Shown one piece after another: positions 49,501-57,745 of a stretch of DNA of 64,000 bases. Both the position numbers and the translations under genes were made by a program. Numbering within the stretch: position 1 is the stretch's first letter; every line of letters begins with the position of its first letter. Source of the stretch: Anaerolineales bacterium (GTDB lineage: Bacteria; Chloroflexota; Anaerolineae; Anaerolineales; UBA11579); contig JAHBVE010000001.1 of assembly GCA_019637675.1 (NCBI GenBank), forward strand, positions 806,001 through 870,000, in the 5' to 3' direction. The notes under the pieces are model-generated. The model was not told the origin of the DNA. It worked only from the letters and a program-made list of their open reading frames with translations, and ran no database searches.

Positions 49501-50161
49501 GGAAGAGACCCTCAAGCAGCAACGCAACCAGATCCGCCGCCTGGGCGCAGTCAACCCTGAGGCGCAAAAAGAGTACCTGGAGATCAAAGAGCGCGTCGAG
49601 AGCATGGAAGCCCAGGTGATCGACCTGCGCTCCGCCGAGGGCGACCTGAAGCAAGTCATCGCCGAGCTTGACGTAATGATGGAGAAGGAGTTCCAGGTCA
49701 CCTTCGAGAAGGTGGCAGCGGAATTCAAGGTGATATTCAGCCGCCTGTTCAACGGCGGTTCAGCCAGCCTGCTGCTGACCGAGGCCGGCACCGAGAGCGG
49801 CCAGACCGGCATCGACATCGAAGCCCGGCTGCCCGGCAAGCGCACGCAGCGCCTGGCGCTGCTCTCCGGTGGCGAGCGCAGCCTGACCGCCGCTGCGCTG
49901 GTGTTCGCGCTGCTCAAGGCGTCGCCCACGCCGTTCTGCGTGATGGACGAGGTGGACGCCATGCTGGACGAAGCCAATGTGGGCCGCTTCACCGAAGTGC
50001 TGCGTGAGCTCAGCCAGGAGACCCAGTTCGTCGTGATCACGCACAACCGCAACACCGTGCAGGTGGCGGATGTGATCTACGGCATCACCATGGGACGTGA
50101 CACCGCCAGCCAGGTGATCAGCCTGCGTCTGGACCAGGTGGACGAGCGTTATTCACGTTAG
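46568..50161 (+). CDS. smc: Chromosome partition protein SMC
   Basis: An 1197-residue ATPase that compacts and segregates the chromosome with ScpA and ScpB. The Walker A motif is GPNGSGKSN (about residues 33-41). Two long coiled coils flank a hinge domain (about 505-680, EAANAAGFAEGAK to the GRVLVAES region). The C-terminal ABC signature is LLSGGERSLTAAAL, and Walker B is PFCVMDEVDAMLDEAN. The start is GTG, five bases after rnc. scpA lies at 57.7-58.5 kb in this window. Confidence 0.97.
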   Translation: MKTLRLKSLELNGYKTFATAQNFEFGAPITAVVGPNGSGKSNIADSLRWVLGEQSYALLRGRKTEDMIFAGSESRAKSGMASVTITFDNSEGWLPVDFAEVAVTRRAYRDGQNEYLINNQKVRLKDVSELLAASGLSERTYTVIGQGLVDAALTLKSDERRRLFEEAAGIGLYRDRKEQSLRRLDTTMRNLERVEDILAELKPRLRSLQRQAERAEEFSTLRASLRDTLREWYGYHWNKSQIEMRQLRQDADLHEQNLAQARQKQAQHSEEVNKLRSRTQELRVQLNEWHRKLAELHAGRQGASRDLAVADERERALGERRQALEEERRRVEGELAGLQARLKEAEQDAARYEEEGAEAQKKLDEARAELQTKQGAQHEKDVKTRAARERVVELQAQLANSRAQREMLIASLDRKQAELAELAGTITKVQGDIAEQTEATRQLGSKVTAAEGRLAEQQRLLEQAAAEVARLQEQLKQQEAARSQLQGRQARLAAEISALEEANAAGFAEGAKLLLQAAKEKGMQLGKGTLGRELRVAAQYEAAIAAALGAYADGVIVDDPEAALGLLESGEASAALLPLSGLKAAGRLNVQPGNGLVGVAADLVEAAPELRPAVELLLGRVLVAESRGAARRLLGEYTEASQVVTLRGEVFHRAGTIEVRAAKAAAALARPRQERELRAELEQAAGQLAALEAELTKLTDGVAEGELARQAAVREVEQAQAGVEAARREVQGQEMEAGQLQRQLDWFMTQQRTLQSEQAAGEETIATLNAKEADLATQMTAAEAEFENEMAIAVEEPAEELHAQVAHWEMRLAVAQRAQQEAQRRVTERLQQLQRAESQLASHQERVQELEQQVQAIGAEKHNLSQQEGQVGVEIESLQVQIEPTEAELAAADAAQLEAQTNETATLQALSAAERNHTQAQILLARQQESLETLRGRIEDDFGLVNFQYDEIVSGPTPLPLGELVEKLPMVETLAPELEETLKQQRNQIRRLGAVNPEAQKEYLEIKERVESMEAQVIDLRSAEGDLKQVIAELDVMMEKEFQVTFEKVAAEFKVIFSRLFNGGSASLLLTEAGTESGQTGIDIEARLPGKRTQRLALLSGGERSLTAAALVFALLKASPTPFCVMDEVDAMLDEANVGRFTEVLRELSQETQFVVITHNRNTVQVADVIYGITMGRDTASQVISLRLDQVDERYSR

Positions 50162-50242
50162 ACTTGTTTGCAACCTTTTTGTTGCACTTGCGTAAATATT
50201 CAGATGGGCGCTTTCGCTCAGTGATTAGAGACGAGGTGAAAC

Positions 50243-50440
50243 ATGTATAACGCTTCTGGGCGGCCGCTGCGCCGCTCCCGTACTGACCGAATATTCGCCG
50301 GCGTGTGCGGTGGGTTGGGGGCCTTCTTTGGCATCAACACGTTCTGGTTCCGCCTGGCGTTCGTAATTGCGTTCCTGCCGGGCGGCGTGCCTGGGCTGCT
50401 GTTGTATTTCCTGGCCTGGCTCATCATCCCGGCTGAATAA
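50243..50440 (+). CDS. PspC-domain membrane protein
   Basis: A 65-residue protein. The basic N-terminus RPLRRSRTDRIFAGVCGGLG and then FFGINTFWFRLAFV, FLPGGVPGLLLYFLAWLIIP define the PspC domain with two membrane segments. It is stand-alone, with the ribosome site GACGAGGTG. PspC domains act in envelope-stress sensing; here no PspA or PspB is seen nearby. Confidence 0.92.
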   Translation: MYNASGRPLRRSRTDRIFAGVCGGLGAFFGINTFWFRLAFVIAFLPGGVPGLLLYFLAWLIIPAE

Positions 50441-50458
50441 GCCGGGCGTACGACGCAT

Positions 50459-50495
50459 AAAAAAAGCCGCTCCCATTGGGAGCGGCTTTTTGTTT
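50459..50495. terminator. Intrinsic terminator between pspC and PPIase genes
   Basis: Stem AGCCGCTCCC / GGGAGCGGCT with A7 and T5 flanks; probably bidirectional, since the genes converge. Confidence 0.92.
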
Positions 50496-51736
50496 TACAG
50501 CAGGGGGATGTCTGGTTTATCCGGCGTCGCTGCTTTCCAGCGCTCGCCAATGATCTCCCAGGTGTACTTTTCACGCAGCCCAGCCAGGTAGTCGTTCAGC
50601 ACAACGTAGACACGCTGGTTGAACTCTTCCTCGCTTACTGGCTGTTCCTGGTGGCCCAGCACGCGGATGATGTGCCAGCCAAAGTCAGTTTGCACTGGCT
50701 GGCTGGTTTGGCCAACCCGCAGGCTGAACACAGCCTCGGCAAACGGCGCAACCATGCGCTCACGGTTGAACCAGCCCAGATCGCCGCCGATACCTCGGTT
50801 GGACATATCCGTGGAGACATCCGCCGCGATAACTGACCAGTCCTCACCAGCTTCCAGGCGGTCGAGCACATCCTGAGCTTCTTCCTCCGTGGCGACGAGG
50901 ATGTGGCGAGCCCAGACCTGGTCCTCCGTGCGGGGCACGTCGCCTTCGAGGCGCTGGCGGAAGGCCTGGCGCAGCAGGCCGGCATAGATCGCCTCACGGA
51001 TGGCTTGCTCGCTGAGCTGGGCGTCCGCGCTCTGGCTGCTCAGGTACTGAGCCAGCAGTTGGCGATAGCCTTCCTCGGTGACAGGCGTGGAGGTGGGGGC
51101 CGGCGTGCCGGTGGGCAGCGGCGGCAGGGTGGCGGTTGCCGTGGGCGGCACTTCGGAGGTGGGTGTGGCGCCGATCAGCTCCAGTTGCAAAGCAGTATAG
51201 GTGGCCGTGGCGTACGGCGTGCGGGTCGGCACGCTGGTGGGCGTGCCATCTGGGAAGTAGCCGAAGAATGAGCGCAGCTCGTGCTCTACGTCGGCTTCGC
51301 TGACGGTGATACCCATCTCAGCAGCTTCGAGCTTGAGCAGTTCGTCATCGATCAGCTCGTTGAGCGTGTTCTCGCCAGTGACCAATGGGTCCAGCTCTTG
51401 CTGCAGGCCCAGCAGTTGAACATAGATCTGCTGTTGGAAGGTCGGGTCCATCACCATGCTTTGCATCTGGTAATACTGCAAGAAGGTATTCACCAGGCGG
51501 GCGCGGTTAAGGCGCACACGTTGCTGGTACTGCTCACCGGTGATGGTGACGCCTTCTACTTCAGCCAGAGCCTGGCGCGGGATGATGAAATTTTGATGGA
51601 TGATGGAATAACCTACCAGGCCGACCACCAGCAGCACGATGGCGATCGTGCCGATGGTCAGCAGGCGGCTGAGGAACTGGTCACGCTCGGCGCCGACCAG
51701 ATTTTTGGGAGTGAGGTTGAAGGATTTACGAGCCAT
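50495..51736 (-). CDS. Membrane-anchored parvulin-type peptidyl-prolyl isomerase
   Basis: A 413-residue protein. One N-terminal transmembrane helix (LLTIGTIAIVLLVVGLVGYSI, about residues 25-45) precedes a SurA-N-like helical domain, a Thr/Pro-rich insert (about 165-230) and a rotamase domain (about 275-375) with ARHILVATEEEAQDVLDRL, GGDLGWFNRERM and TDFGWHIIRVLG. It should help fold exported proteins, like PrsA. It is 26 bases after ssb, in the rpsF-ssb operon. Confidence 0.9.
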   Translation of the reverse strand: MARKSFNLTPKNLVGAERDQFLSRLLTIGTIAIVLLVVGLVGYSIIHQNFIIPRQALAEVEGVTITGEQYQQRVRLNRARLVNTFLQYYQMQSMVMDPTFQQQIYVQLLGLQQELDPLVTGENTLNELIDDELLKLEAAEMGITVSEADVEHELRSFFGYFPDGTPTSVPTRTPYATATYTALQLELIGATPTSEVPPTATATLPPLPTGTPAPTSTPVTEEGYRQLLAQYLSSQSADAQLSEQAIREAIYAGLLRQAFRQRLEGDVPRTEDQVWARHILVATEEEAQDVLDRLEAGEDWSVIAADVSTDMSNRGIGGDLGWFNRERMVAPFAEAVFSLRVGQTSQPVQTDFGWHIIRVLGHQEQPVSEEEFNQRVYVVLNDYLAGLREKYTWEIIGERWKAATPDKPDIPLL

Positions 51737-51762
51737 GCTGTACTTTCTGCGAGATAGATTTC

Positions 51763-52179
51763 TTAGAAGGGGAACTCGTCTTCTTCGCCTTCGGGGTACG
51801 TATCTTCAGGGAAGCTGGCCTCGGCTTCAGGCTCCAGCTTGTCGCGGCGCTCGCTCAGCATCAGAATCTCGCGCGCCACAACTTCCACTATGCTGCGCGG
51901 GTTGCCTTGCTCGTCCTTCCAGCGCCGGGTCTTAAGCCGTCCCTCTACATAGACCTGCTGGCCCTTTTTCAAGTACTGGTTGGCGAACTCAGCCAGGCCA
52001 GCCCAGGCCACGACTTTGAACCACTCGGTCTCGCTGCGCTTTTCGCCCTCGGCCGTGGTCCAGCTTTGGCTGCTGGCCAGGCTGAAGCTGGCTACCGCCC
52101 GGTTGCCGGGCGTGTAGCGCAACTCAGGGTCTCGGCCCAGGTGGCCGATGAGCATCACTTTGTTGAGGCCGCGGCTCAT
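51763..52179 (-). CDS. ssb: Single-stranded DNA-binding protein
   Basis: A 138-residue OB-fold protein: LNKVMLIGHLGRDPELRYTP, then FSLASSQSW, TEWFKVVAWAGLAEFANQYL and GQQVYVEGRLKTRRW. The acidic C-terminal tail ends DEFPF, matching the partner-binding tip. It is 18 bases after rpsF. The usual third member of this operon, rpsR, is absent; a PPIase gene takes its place. Confidence 0.96.
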   Translation of the reverse strand: MSRGLNKVMLIGHLGRDPELRYTPGNRAVASFSLASSQSWTTAEGEKRSETEWFKVVAWAGLAEFANQYLKKGQQVYVEGRLKTRRWKDEQGNPRSIVEVVAREILMLSERRDKLEPEAEASFPEDTYPEGEEDEFPF

Positions 52180-52197
52180 AGCGCCTTTGGGGAGAGG

Positions 52198-52488
52198 TTA
52201 GTCCTCGTCCACCGCCACGATCAGGAAGCGCATGACGGATTCTTGCAGGCGGAACTGGCGTTCCAGCTCAGCACACGAGGCAGGGTCCATTTCGGTGTGC
52301 AGCTGCACATATTGGCCTTCAGACTGCTTCTTGATGGGGTAGGCCAGCTTGCGCTTGCCCCACACATCGGTCTTTTCGATCTTGCCGCCGGCGTTGCTGA
52401 TCCAGCCCTGGACTTGTTCGTTGAGGGCCTTGAAGGCTTCACCGTCAAGGTCGGGGTGGGCGATAAAGGTTACTTCGTACTTGCGCAT
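52198..52488 (-). CDS. rpsF: Ribosomal protein S6
   Basis: A 96-residue small-subunit protein. It begins MRKYEVTFIAHPDLDGEAF, contains DVWGKRKLAYPIKKQSEGQYV and RQFRLQESVMRFLIV, all typical. AAGGAG lies before the ATG. A TAAAAT-type box lies about 65 bases upstream. First gene of rpsF-ssb-PPIase. Confidence 0.96.
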   Translation of the reverse strand: MRKYEVTFIAHPDLDGEAFKALNEQVQGWISNAGGKIEKTDVWGKRKLAYPIKKQSEGQYVQLHTEMDPASCAELERQFRLQESVMRFLIVAVDED

Positions 52489-52787
52489 CTAAACTCCTTC
52501 TCGTGGGCAAGCCCTCAGCTGCGCGGCCAAGAGCGAGTTGATTAAAAGCGTGGAATTTTAGCACAAATGCACGGGATTAGTGAGCAGTGGCTAATGGGAG
52601 TATCAGCCGGGTTTCAACTCCTTGACGCCTGCCCCCAGTTCCAACACCGTGAAGCCTGCCTGTGCTATAAGGCCGCATGTAAAAGCAACAGGGAGGCTAA
52701 GTTGCTAATAATATATTCTGACCCCCACCCATACCCGCGCAATAATAACTTTGCCCGGGCGGCATGCTGAATTGCCGGTTGCTTCGC
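52489..52787. other. Intergenic region with no recognised gene
   Basis: About 350 bases lie between rpsF and the peroxidase gene. It holds the rpsF leader (to about 52560), a GTGAGCAGTGGCTAATGG segment similar to one at 36480, and an AT-rich stretch near 52700. I see no convincing ORF or RNA gene; a small RNA cannot be excluded. Confidence 0.5.
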
Positions 52788-52832
52788 CAAAAAAAAAAGA
52801 CCGGCAACCGCAAGAAAGCGGTTGCCGGTCTT
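52788..52832 (-). terminator. Strong terminator after the peroxidase/beta-helix gene
   Basis: Thirteen-base perfect stem GACCGGCAACCGC / GCGGTTGCCGGTC followed by about eleven T on the minus strand. Confidence 0.95.
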
Positions 52833-52841
52833 GGTTGCGTA

Positions 52842-55085
52842 CTAGCTCACCAGGCCGATCAGGAAGTTGAGCGCATTCCAGTACATGTTATACGCCCAAT
52901 CGCTCCAGCTCGAGCTAGGCAACAGGGGCGGGAAGAGCTTCAGGCCCTCTTCGGGCTGGTCAACCCGCAGGCCGGCGCCGCTGACATCCCACAGGATGTC
53001 AGAACCCGGCACGCCCAGCTGGGCCAGGAACGGGTCAGGCTGCTGGCCGTTGTTGCTCATCTGGTTGCTGTGGATGTAGATGTTCTCCGGCCGGTCGCCT
53101 ACGTCGATCTCATCCTTGTCAAAAGCGATCGTCAGGCTGAAGATGCCGATGCCGCCGGTGTTGTTGTCTTTCACAACGTTGTTGTAGACCTCAACATTGT
53201 CCGAGGCGATCAGGGCGATGCCGGTGCCGGGCGGCATGATCGCCGCCGCCGTGCCTTCTTTGGCAAAGTTGCTGTGGTTGTTGGCTTCGATCAGGTTGTC
53301 GTACACCAGGGTGTCAAGCGAGACACGCGAGGTGAGGTGCGGCAGCAACACAACCAGAATGCCGCAGGTGTTGTTGTAGGCATGGTTGCCGTACAGTTCA
53401 GTGTTGACGGTGTTCTCAGCTTCGATGCCCAGCACATTGCCGTGCACGATGTTGTGGCGGATGACCACGTTCTCGCTCTGGCCGGCGTAGATGCCAGCGT
53501 CATCTGCGCCGGTCACCTCACTATATTCGATCAGTACGCCGGTGCTTTGCACCGGGTAGAGGCCGTAGGTGCCGGTGTTCTCGGCGTAGATGTGGTGCAT
53601 GTGGACATTGGTCACGCCTTCTACGATGATGCCGTTGTCCGTGTAGTTCTTGACGGTCAGATTGCCGATCTCGAAGTTGTTGCCAGAGGCGATGACCGCC
53701 TCGGTCAGCTTGCCTTGACCATCAAGAACAGGATTCTGTCCGGCATCGTTGGGCACGCCCAGGATGGTGATGTCGTTTAGGTCGATCACGACGCGCTCGT
53801 TATACACGCCATAGGGGATCAGCACCGTATCGCCCGAGCGGGCGCGGTCTACGGCAGCCTGGATGGTTTCGCCAGCCTGCACTTCGATCTGCTGCCCGCT
53901 GCCGCTGCCCACGGATTCGCCGCTGGGGTTGGCGTTGGTCTCGGCTGCGGTCTCGCGCTCCACATTCCTGAGGGGCGAGACGACCGGCAGGCCGGAAGGC
54001 ACTTCACGCGGGATCTCGGGCAGGTTGCTCTCGTCGGTCAGGCTGTAGAGGAACGCGATCAGGTCGGTCTTTTCCTGCTCGCTAAGTTGAAAGGCGCGGA
54101 TCAGCGGGTCAACATTTTCAACGCCATCGGCGCGCCCGCCACCCGCAGCGTAGAAATCGATCACTTCTTCCAGGCTGGAGAAGATGCCGTTGTGCATGTA
54201 GGGCGCACTCAGCACGATGTTGCGCAGGGTCGGCACCTTGAAAGCGCCATCCGGCGCATCGCCCACGGCCGAGCGGCCCGGGTCGTGCTCCTGGCCGTCC
54301 AGGTCAGCCACACCGGTGATGCGGAAGGTGTCATTGGCGAAGGTGGGCGCGCTGTGGCACTCAAAGCAGCGCGTGGCCGCCGAACGGAAGATGGCAAAGC
54401 CGCGGCGCTGGCTGGCGGTCAGTGCGTCCAGCTGGCCGGCCGCATAAGAGTCGAACGGGCTGTTGTTGCTGATGAGCGTGCGCTCGAAGGCGGCCAGGGC
54501 GCGCTGCACATTGAGGATGCTGACGGCTTCGCCGGGGAAAGCTGCATCGAACAGTTCGACGTAGGCGGGGATGGCGGCCAGCTCAGCTTCGAGGCCAGCG
54601 CGGTCGCTGACCTGCATTTCATTCGGGTGCTCGAGCGGCACCAGCACCTGATCTTCGAGGGTGGCGGCGCGACCGTCCCAGAAGAAGTGGGCGTTATAGG
54701 CCACGTTCCACAGGCTGAGTGCATTGCGTTCCACTTCACCATTGGCGCCCTGGGCCAGTTGCATGCCATCCGAGAAACCCAGGTCGGGATGGTGGCAGCT
54801 GGCGCAACTCATCTCATTGTTGTCGGAGAGCACGGGGTCGAAGAACAGCAGGCGGCCCAACTCCACTTTCTCGGGGGTCTGCGGGTTGTCGGTTGGCGAG
54901 TTGAGTTCGGGGAAAGCGCGCAGCAGGCCGGTGGTGGAAGGCTGCACCGAGCTGGCGCCTGCGCCGTAGACGGCCGGCAGCTCATCGCGCGGCACGGGCG
55001 TAAAGGCGGCCACGGCCAGAGCGATCACCAGCGCAGCCAGCAAGACGCCCAGAATGCGCAGGATCCAGGTAAGGACGGTTTTCAT
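52842..55085 (-). CDS. Di-haem cytochrome c peroxidase (MauG-like) fused to a parallel beta-helix
   Basis: A 747-residue exported protein. An N-terminal membrane anchor or signal (about residues 5-28) precedes a bacterial cytochrome c peroxidase domain. The two haem sites are CASCHHPD (Cys94, Cys97, His98) and CFECHSAP near residue 250, with the partner segment SAPYMHNGIF. After a linker (about 370-405), residues about 405-690 form a right-handed beta-helix: ETIQAAVDRARSGDTVLIP is the entry, then many N/G-rich rungs such as NVVIRHNIVHGNVLG. Peroxidase plus carbohydrate-type beta-helix in one chain is unusual. A cytochrome c gene lies just upstream in the same direction. Confidence 0.9.
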   Translation of the reverse strand: MKTVLTWILRILGVLLAALVIALAVAAFTPVPRDELPAVYGAGASSVQPSTTGLLRAFPELNSPTDNPQTPEKVELGRLLFFDPVLSDNNEMSCASCHHPDLGFSDGMQLAQGANGEVERNALSLWNVAYNAHFFWDGRAATLEDQVLVPLEHPNEMQVSDRAGLEAELAAIPAYVELFDAAFPGEAVSILNVQRALAAFERTLISNNSPFDSYAAGQLDALTASQRRGFAIFRSAATRCFECHSAPTFANDTFRITGVADLDGQEHDPGRSAVGDAPDGAFKVPTLRNIVLSAPYMHNGIFSSLEEVIDFYAAGGGRADGVENVDPLIRAFQLSEQEKTDLIAFLYSLTDESNLPEIPREVPSGLPVVSPLRNVERETAAETNANPSGESVGSGSGQQIEVQAGETIQAAVDRARSGDTVLIPYGVYNERVVIDLNDITILGVPNDAGQNPVLDGQGKLTEAVIASGNNFEIGNLTVKNYTDNGIIVEGVTNVHMHHIYAENTGTYGLYPVQSTGVLIEYSEVTGADDAGIYAGQSENVVIRHNIVHGNVLGIEAENTVNTELYGNHAYNNTCGILVVLLPHLTSRVSLDTLVYDNLIEANNHSNFAKEGTAAAIMPPGTGIALIASDNVEVYNNVVKDNNTGGIGIFSLTIAFDKDEIDVGDRPENIYIHSNQMSNNGQQPDPFLAQLGVPGSDILWDVSGAGLRVDQPEEGLKLFPPLLPSSSWSDWAYNMYWNALNFLIGLVS

Positions 55086-55171
55086 CAGTGTTGATCTCCT
55101 CTTCTCTTGTACTGCTAACTATAAGAGATAACAGCTCTGCTGTTATCTCTTATAGCAATAACCCTTGGCGT

Positions 55172-55552
55172 CTATTTAAGTGTCAGCATGAAGGCGATGA
55201 TGGCGTCCATCTCTTCGCCGGTCAGCGTGGTGCCCCAGGTACTCGGCATCAGATTGTCGAAGCCGGGCACAAGATATGCGCCGGGATCGAGGATCGATTC
55301 GATCAAATAGTCGTGCGCGCTCATGCCCTCAATGCGGGTTTCGGCGCGGGTGGCGATACCTGCCATCGCCGGACCGACGATGGCAGCCTCACCCACGATG
55401 CTGTGGCAAGCGCCGCAATATTGGCTGAACAGGCGTTTGCCCGCGGCTTCTTGCGGGCTGAGCTCGACGGTTGGCGTGGTGGGAATACTCGTGTCCGGCG
55501 GGCCACCGCAGGCAGCCAACAGGCTGGCTGCGATAAGGCCGAGGGTTACCAC
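55172..55552 (-). CDS. Lipoprotein-type cytochrome c
   Basis: About 126 residues. A short hydrophobic signal ends LLAACGG (lipobox), followed by a mono-haem cytochrome c fold: CGACHSIVGE, the conserved ILDPGAYLVPGFDNLMPSTW with the axial Met, and DAIIAFMLTL. I start it at a GTG that overlaps the end of the E1 gene by seven bases. The frame stays open upstream, but no better start is visible, so the N-terminus is uncertain. It may pass electrons to the downstream peroxidase (inference). Confidence 0.8.
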   Translation of the reverse strand: MVTLGLIAASLLAACGGPPDTSIPTTPTVELSPQEAAGKRLFSQYCGACHSIVGEAAIVGPAMAGIATRAETRIEGMSAHDYLIESILDPGAYLVPGFDNLMPSTWGTTLTGEEMDAIIAFMLTLK

Positions 55553-57645
55553 TTGAGCAAGTCTTCGATGCGTGTTCGTAATGCCTCCACACTGGGGATG
55601 ATGGTGTTCATCAAAGCGATGTTGTAGGGAATGAGCGCATCCGGCGTAGTGATGCGTGAGACCGGCGCGTCGAGGTAGGCAAAGGCGTCCTGCGCCACCG
55701 TGGCGGCGATCTCGCCGCCGAAGCCGCCGGTGTGCGTGTCCTCGTGGGCGATCAGGCAGCGCCCAGTCTTGCGCACCGAAGCCAGCACGGCTTCGCGATC
55801 CCACGGCGAGACGGTGCGCAGATCGAGGATCTCCACTTGGCCGGCGAAAGGCTCGGCGGCCTCAAGGCAGCGGTGGACCATCTCACCCCAGCTTACGACG
55901 GTGAGCTGGCTGCCGGGCTGCAGGATGGCGGCCTGGCCGAAGGGCAGGGCGTAGTCATCGCCCGGGTAGGGGCGGCGCGAGGGCGGCGTATCGTACAGAG
56001 CGCGGTGCTCGAGGAAGATGGTGGGATCCTGCCCGCGCAACGCGGCGCGCAGCAGGCCAACCGCATCGGCGGCGTTGGACGGCATGGCCACGCGCCAGCC
56101 CAGGCTGTGGGCATAGATGGCCTCGCCGGAGACGGAGTGCCACGGATCGCCGGTCTTCTTGCTGTAACCAACCGGAATGCGGATCACGACCGGCGCGGCG
56201 AACTTGCCGTTGGTGCGCCAGCGCACCCAGCCGGTGTCGTTGATCTGCTCGGTGGCGGGGTCAGCGTATTTGCGGAACTGGATCTCAGGCAGCGGGGTCA
56301 GCCCGGCGAAGGCCATGCCGGCGGCGCGGCCGATGATGCCTTCTTCGGAAAGCGAGGTGTCGAAGACGCGGGCGATGCCGTATCTCTTTTGCAGGTCGAG
56401 CGTGACGCGGTGCACGCCGCCGCGCGGGCCAACATCCTCGCCGAAGACGAGTAGGCGCGGATTGTGCTCCAACTCCACTTCCATAGTGCGGCGAATGGCC
56501 TCGGACATGTTGATGCGCGGCCCGCTTTCGGCGGCTTCGTTGACGAAGACAGGGGCGGGCTTGTTGAGGGCCGGTGGCACCTGGGCGCGGTATTCTCCGC
56601 TGCCGAACAGGTGCAGCGTGCCGGTCATGCTGGCCGGCTCCGGGTTCTGCTCGGCGGCGGCAAGCTGGGCGCGCACATCGTGCTCGACCTCGGCCTTCAA
56701 GCCGTCCCAGTCAAACTTGGCGCCTAGGTGCTTGCGCAGCGTCTCGATAGGATCGCGGCTGCGTTCCTCTTTGAGTTGCTTGTCGCTCTTGTAGGCGGTC
56801 TGGTCTTCGCCGAAGGTGTGGCCGGTGAGGCGCGGCACATTGAGCTTGAGCAAGGCCGGGCCTTTGCCGGAGCGCACGTGGCTGATCGCGTCCGCGATCA
56901 GGCTGGCGGCCTCGGCTGGCTGCGTGCCGGAACCGGTGGTCAGTTTGAGATTCTTGAAGGATGCCAGGTTGGCGCTGATGTCGCCGCCCGGGGTCTGGTA
57001 GTGGCGCGGTACGGAGATGCCGTAGCCGTTGTCCTCGATGAAGAACAGCATGGGCAGTTCCAGCGTGGTGGCGATGGTGAGGGCCGCCCAGAAGCCATTG
57101 GTGGCCACAGATCCGTCGCCGCCCAAGGCTACTGCGATGGCGCCCTTCCAGTCCTTGTCCTTGAGCTCGTTCTGGTAGAAGGTGACCGCCTGCGCCCAGC
57201 CCGCGGCGGGCGTGTACTGCGCGCCCACATCGCCGGAGGAGGGCAGCACGGTGACGCCGCGGCGCGGCGGCAGGCTGTATACCACGCCGACATCGCGGCC
57301 CTCAGAGGGCGAGCCGGTGCGGGCCATGTCGGCGGCGAAGGCTTCCTGCGGCGTGAGGCCAGCGGCGAGCATGAAGGGGCGCGAGCGGTAGTACACCGTG
57401 GCGGCGTCGTGCCCCTGGGTCAGTTGCAGGCCGAGTAGGATCTGCGATAGTTCGTGCCCTTTGGAGGAGAACTGGTAGGTTACCTTGCCAGCTGGAGCCA
57501 GCTCCTGCTCTTCGATCTCGTCAATGGTGCGCGAGGTGAGCAGCAGGCGGGCGACGTGCGCCCAGTCTACTGCGGGCGTAGTGGCGCGCGTTGCCTTTTT
57601 ACTAGGGGATTTAGTTTTGGCAGTTTTTTGTTTCTTTGGAGGCAT
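55546..57645 (-). CDS. Fused alpha/beta E1 of a 2-oxo acid dehydrogenase (TPP)
   Basis: A 699-residue fusion. The E1-alpha part (about residues 30-330) has the TPP motif GGDGSVATNGFW and EDNGYGISVP. The E1-beta part (about 375-699) shows VFGEDVGPRGGVHRVT, EGIIGRAAGMAFAG and QDPTIFLEHRALY. It would decarboxylate pyruvate or a branched-chain 2-oxo acid and pass the acyl group to an E2. The basic Lys-rich N-terminus is probably flexible. E2 and E3 are not in the window. Confidence 0.9.
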   Translation of the reverse strand: MPPKKQKTAKTKSPSKKATRATTPAVDWAHVARLLLTSRTIDEIEEQELAPAGKVTYQFSSKGHELSQILLGLQLTQGHDAATVYYRSRPFMLAAGLTPQEAFAADMARTGSPSEGRDVGVVYSLPPRRGVTVLPSSGDVGAQYTPAAGWAQAVTFYQNELKDKDWKGAIAVALGGDGSVATNGFWAALTIATTLELPMLFFIEDNGYGISVPRHYQTPGGDISANLASFKNLKLTTGSGTQPAEAASLIADAISHVRSGKGPALLKLNVPRLTGHTFGEDQTAYKSDKQLKEERSRDPIETLRKHLGAKFDWDGLKAEVEHDVRAQLAAAEQNPEPASMTGTLHLFGSGEYRAQVPPALNKPAPVFVNEAAESGPRINMSEAIRRTMEVELEHNPRLLVFGEDVGPRGGVHRVTLDLQKRYGIARVFDTSLSEEGIIGRAAGMAFAGLTPLPEIQFRKYADPATEQINDTGWVRWRTNGKFAAPVVIRIPVGYSKKTGDPWHSVSGEAIYAHSLGWRVAMPSNAADAVGLLRAALRGQDPTIFLEHRALYDTPPSRRPYPGDDYALPFGQAAILQPGSQLTVVSWGEMVHRCLEAAEPFAGQVEILDLRTVSPWDREAVLASVRKTGRCLIAHEDTHTGGFGGEIAATVAQDAFAYLDAPVSRITTPDALIPYNIALMNTIIPSVEALRTRIEDLLKW

Positions 57646-57689
57646 GTCCTACTGTTCCCTGATTAGACTGAAGTACATCAAACATCCAC

Positions 57690-57741
57690 ATTGCTTCGTC
57701 CGCTCCGACGGCGGACACCGTCAGATGCTCCTCGGAATGAC
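57690..57741. repeat. Palindromic repeat family R2, half copy
   Basis: ATTGCTTCGTCCGCTCCGAC to CTCCTCGGAATGAC, the right half of the element. Confidence 0.6.
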
Positions 57742-57745
57742 GGTG

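Noticed and set aside
54087-55094. A 335-residue plus-strand reading frame
   Set aside because: It is antisense to the clearly functional cytochrome c peroxidase domain.
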